A stretch of 64,000 nt of DNA from JAPOXR01 sp965214695 (GTDB lineage: Bacteria > Pseudomonadota > Alphaproteobacteria > Rhodobacterales > Rhodobacteraceae), in the NCBI GenBank assembly GCA_965214695.1, contig OZ243967.1:186001-250000 (forward strand), given 5' to 3'. The translations under genes were made by a program, and so were the position numbers. Below are positions 61,719-64,000 of this stretch, piece by piece. Under the pieces are notes generated by a model. The model saw only the letters and a program-made list of their open reading frames with translations. It ran no database searches and was not told where the DNA came from. The first letter of the stretch is position 1. Each line of letters opens with the position of its first letter.

Positions 61719-64000
61719 ATGTCAGCAGCGGACAGCATCGCAGCGCCGAAACTGAGCATTGCCAGTATCATTGTGTTCTGGTTGTCCGTTGCCTTTGTTG
61801 TAATCGGCATGATCAACGCGATGCCCGGTGTTCCGGGCCTGGACGCCTGGGCCGCCAAAGTGGCGGGCAACGACGCCTTCATCATCCGAAAATTCCCGTT
61901 CGAATACTATTACCCCTTGGCATTCGCGGTCATGATGCTGATTGTCGCCTTACATCATTCGATGTGGAGGAGTTGGGCAGACAAGGGCAGTCTGCGACGG
62001 GGCCTTGGCCTTGCGATGGACGTGGCGCTGGTGGCCATGGCCCTGACGATCTCCATCACCTATCTGGTCGAGATTGAATCCGTTTGCATCATCGATCAGC
62101 TTACCGGAGATCGGGCGCGACTGATCGCGGAAAGCCTTCGGATCGAGAAAGAAAACGCCGAGATGTTCGGCTTGCCCGAACCAACGACCGTAGATGACCC
62201 GAAATGCCTGAACACAACCGGGCCCTGGCTGGTGTTGATCATCGGTTTGGCGGTCATTGTCTTTCTGACCTACAACGTGAAGGTCTGGGGCTTGCCGTTG
62301 GTGATTGTCGCCATCCTGGTGGCGGCCTACACGATCATCACGGTGCTGGTCTGGTACTTCTACGGCGTCGAGGACATCAACAAATACCTTGTGACCAAGA
62401 TCGGAGGGGAGCCGCGACTGTTGTCGGACGGCAGACCGCGTGTGCACGACATTCTTGTCAACAACGCATCGGGCCTGCTCGGCCGGTTCATGGATATCAT
62501 CCTGAACGAGATCTTCCCCTATCTGATCCTTGGCGCGCTGTTTGGTGCATCCGCCGGGGGGCGCTCCCTGATCAAAATTGCCTTCCGCTGGACCCGCAAC
62601 CTGGCGGGTGGGCCTGCGCATGCAGCTATCGTATCGTCGGCCATGTTTGGCACGATCTCGGGCGGGCCGATTGTAAATGTCCTGTCAACCGGCGTGCTGA
62701 CCATTCCGATGATGATCAAGCGCGGCTTTTCCCGCATTTTTGCGGGTGGGATGGAGGCGGCTGCGTCATCCGGTGGCTCGATCATGCCGCCTGTCATGGG
62801 CGTTGCCGCTTTCATTTTGGCAGCACTGACGGGCGTGCCTTACAATCAGGTGATCATTGCAGCGGCGTTTCCTGCCGTCGCCTATTTCCTGTGCCTGTTC
62901 CTGTCGGTGGTATTTCAGGCGCGAAAGCAGAAAATTCGCGCCATTGGCGAACTGACCGACGAGATGCATATGGATCGCCAGGATGTCCTGAATCTGGTCA
63001 TGATTTTCGTGCCGATCCTCATCATTCTGGTGCTGCTTCTGACCAGCAAGGAAAATGTGGGCTGCGGCCTTTTTGGTGGCATCCTGGGGGCAGAGCGCAC
63101 CTTCGTTGACGGCGTCTGCCGGGTGGAGAGCCTGTCCTGGCTCCTCCAGCTGGTCCAAAACGCTGCGGGGGATGCAGGCAGTGCCGGGTGGTGGGCCGTG
63201 ATCGCTTTGTGTTTCCTGCTGTTCCTTGATCCGGAGATGCGTGCAAAGCCTTCCAGGCTGCTGCACTCATTTGCCGATGCGGGCACGCTGATTGCAACGC
63301 TCTACCTGATGTTCCTGGCGGTCTCGATCATTGATTTTTGCCTGAAATTCACCGGCATGCCGTTCTTTATCTCGTTGGATGTCCTGCAATGGCTGCAGAG
63401 CCTGAACCTTGGGGCCGAAGGGTCCGTTCTGTTCCAGTTCGCGGCGCTCTTTGTGACGATGCTTCTGGCGATTCTTCTGGGTATGGGAATGCCTGCGGTG
63501 CCCGCTTATATCAACGTGGCCTTGTTGATGGGTCCGGTGTTGGCGGGCCTTGGTATCTCGGTCTTTTCCGCCAACATGTTCATCTTCTACTTTGCGGTTG
63601 CCTCGGCCATCACGCCGCCCGTGGCATTGGCTGCGTTTGCGGCGGCAACGATCACCAAGGCCGAACCGATGTCGACTGGTTTCGCCGCCGTGCGCGTGGG
63701 CATCGTGATGTTCGTGATCCCATTTGTCTTCGCCCTCTACCCTGAAATCCTGTTGATAAAGGCGGCCGTCATAGACCCAAGCACCAGCGCTGGAAGCGAA
63801 ATCAGGTATCTGCCGGGCTACACCGGAGAGGTGAATTGGGGCGCGTTGGCCTGGGTAATCCTGCGTCTTTTCCTCGCGCTTTACCTGCTGGCAAGCGCCT
63901 TGGCGCGTTTTGACCGCGCGGCGCTGCCGATCTGGGATGTTGTGCTGCGGCTGGGGTTCGCGTTCCTCGTCATGACAAAGGAACCGGCAATATACGGGGC
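61719..64000 (+). CDS. TRAP transporter permease, fused small (4TM) and large (12TM) subunits, partial
   Basis: At least 760 codons, running off the right edge. Residues about 12-32 and several later hydrophobic segments form the DctQ-like 4TM part. A charged segment (DQLTGDRARLIAESLRI) carries two cysteines (CIIDQ, KCLN). The DctM-like part has GGRSLIKIAFRWTRNLAGG, PIVNVLSTGVLTIPMMIKRGF and EAAASSGGSIMPPVMG, plus TPPVALAAFAAATITK. An additional cysteine-bearing loop near residues 448-460 (GCGLFGG...DGVC) is unusual. RBS AGGGG lies before the ATG. Likely the importer of the cluster's substrate. Confidence 0.87.
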   Translation, partial: MSAADSIAAPKLSIASIIVFWLSVAFVVIGMINAMPGVPGLDAWAAKVAGNDAFIIRKFPFEYYYPLAFAVMMLIVALHHSMWRSWADKGSLRRGLGLAMDVALVAMALTISITYLVEIESVCIIDQLTGDRARLIAESLRIEKENAEMFGLPEPTTVDDPKCLNTTGPWLVLIIGLAVIVFLTYNVKVWGLPLVIVAILVAAYTIITVLVWYFYGVEDINKYLVTKIGGEPRLLSDGRPRVHDILVNNASGLLGRFMDIILNEIFPYLILGALFGASAGGRSLIKIAFRWTRNLAGGPAHAAIVSSAMFGTISGGPIVNVLSTGVLTIPMMIKRGFSRIFAGGMEAAASSGGSIMPPVMGVAAFILAALTGVPYNQVIIAAAFPAVAYFLCLFLSVVFQARKQKIRAIGELTDEMHMDRQDVLNLVMIFVPILIILVLLLTSKENVGCGLFGGILGAERTFVDGVCRVESLSWLLQLVQNAAGDAGSAGWWAVIALCFLLFLDPEMRAKPSRLLHSFADAGTLIATLYLMFLAVSIIDFCLKFTGMPFFISLDVLQWLQSLNLGAEGSVLFQFAALFVTMLLAILLGMGMPAVPAYINVALLMGPVLAGLGISVFSANMFIFYFAVASAITPPVALAAFAAATITKAEPMSTGFAAVRVGIVMFVIPFVFALYPEILLIKAAVIDPSTSAGSEIRYLPGYTGEVNWGALAWVILRLFLALYLLASALARFDRAALPIWDVVLRLGFAFLVMTKEPAIYG

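Noticed and set aside
1..64000. CRISPR arrays, IS elements, prophage, rRNA operon
   Set aside because: I read for regularly spaced repeats, transposase motifs, phage structural genes and rRNA landmarks and found none.

Overview
The window is 64 kb of GC-rich alphaproteobacterial chromosome. I base this on the gene repertoire: System I cytochrome c maturation genes, full-length fused PntA with PntB, a cvpA/alr/dnaB neighbourhood, PotABCD, an Acad/APH pair, and TRAP/TAXI transport. A Rhodospirillales-like or marine alphaproteobacterium fits, but I cannot name a species. No rRNA, CRISPR array, IS element, integrase or phage gene was recognised. There is one tRNA, tRNA-Thr(UGU).

Layout. 1-10.8 kb, almost all minus strand: the 5' end of an SDR, cvpA, an approximately 0.84 kb stretch with only a possible gene remnant, mlaF-mlaE, alr, dnaB, pyrE-pyrC, and ccmG-ccmD-ccmC-ccmB-ccmA. 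11-21 kb, plus strand: aconitase, a DUF1223 protein, a potABCD polyamine-type ABC operon, and a trimethylamine-dehydrogenase-like flavoprotein. 21-25 kb, minus strand: DUF1028, RidA, a flavin reductase fused to a LysR effector domain, and an HpaB-type monooxygenase. This looks like a two-component oxygenase operon, possibly for an N-heterocycle or phenol. 25-34.7 kb is mixed: an EamA exporter, a lipid A acyltransferase, an MNT/HEPN module with a frameshifted HEPN gene, a thiolase, thrS-infC (infC with a non-AUG start), an ABHD10-like hydrolase, the tRNA, a small lipoprotein and a PPTase. 34.8-51 kb: kynU-SDR, pntAB, divergent Acad and APH-kinase genes (probable 4-hydroxyacyl-CoA catabolism), a 2-keto-4-pentenoate-hydratase-like gene, an ABC-F ATPase, and an SDR-hyuB-hyuA operon next to a truncated MttB-type methyltransferase gene.

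51.2-64 kb is a distinct accessory block. In the lines I sampled it is visibly less GC-rich than the rest. It carries two sulfatases of the same subfamily (one broken by a frameshift), a metallo-beta-lactamase-fold alkylsulfatase, an FCD-type GntR regulator, an aldehyde dehydrogenase, a GST, an SDR, a shortened cupin, and a TAXI-type TRAP transporter that runs off the window. Three copies of a TTTGGGATCCCAAA-like palindrome lie in the divergent promoter between the regulator and the catabolic operon. My reading is a self-contained, GntR-controlled organosulfate (sulfate-ester) uptake and catabolism locus: TRAP imports the ester, sulfatases release sulfate and an alcohol, and the SDR and ALDH oxidise the alcohol. 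It appears to have been placed beside a truncated mttB. The substrate is unknown. This locus and the flavin-reductase/LysR fusion are the most interesting parts of the window.
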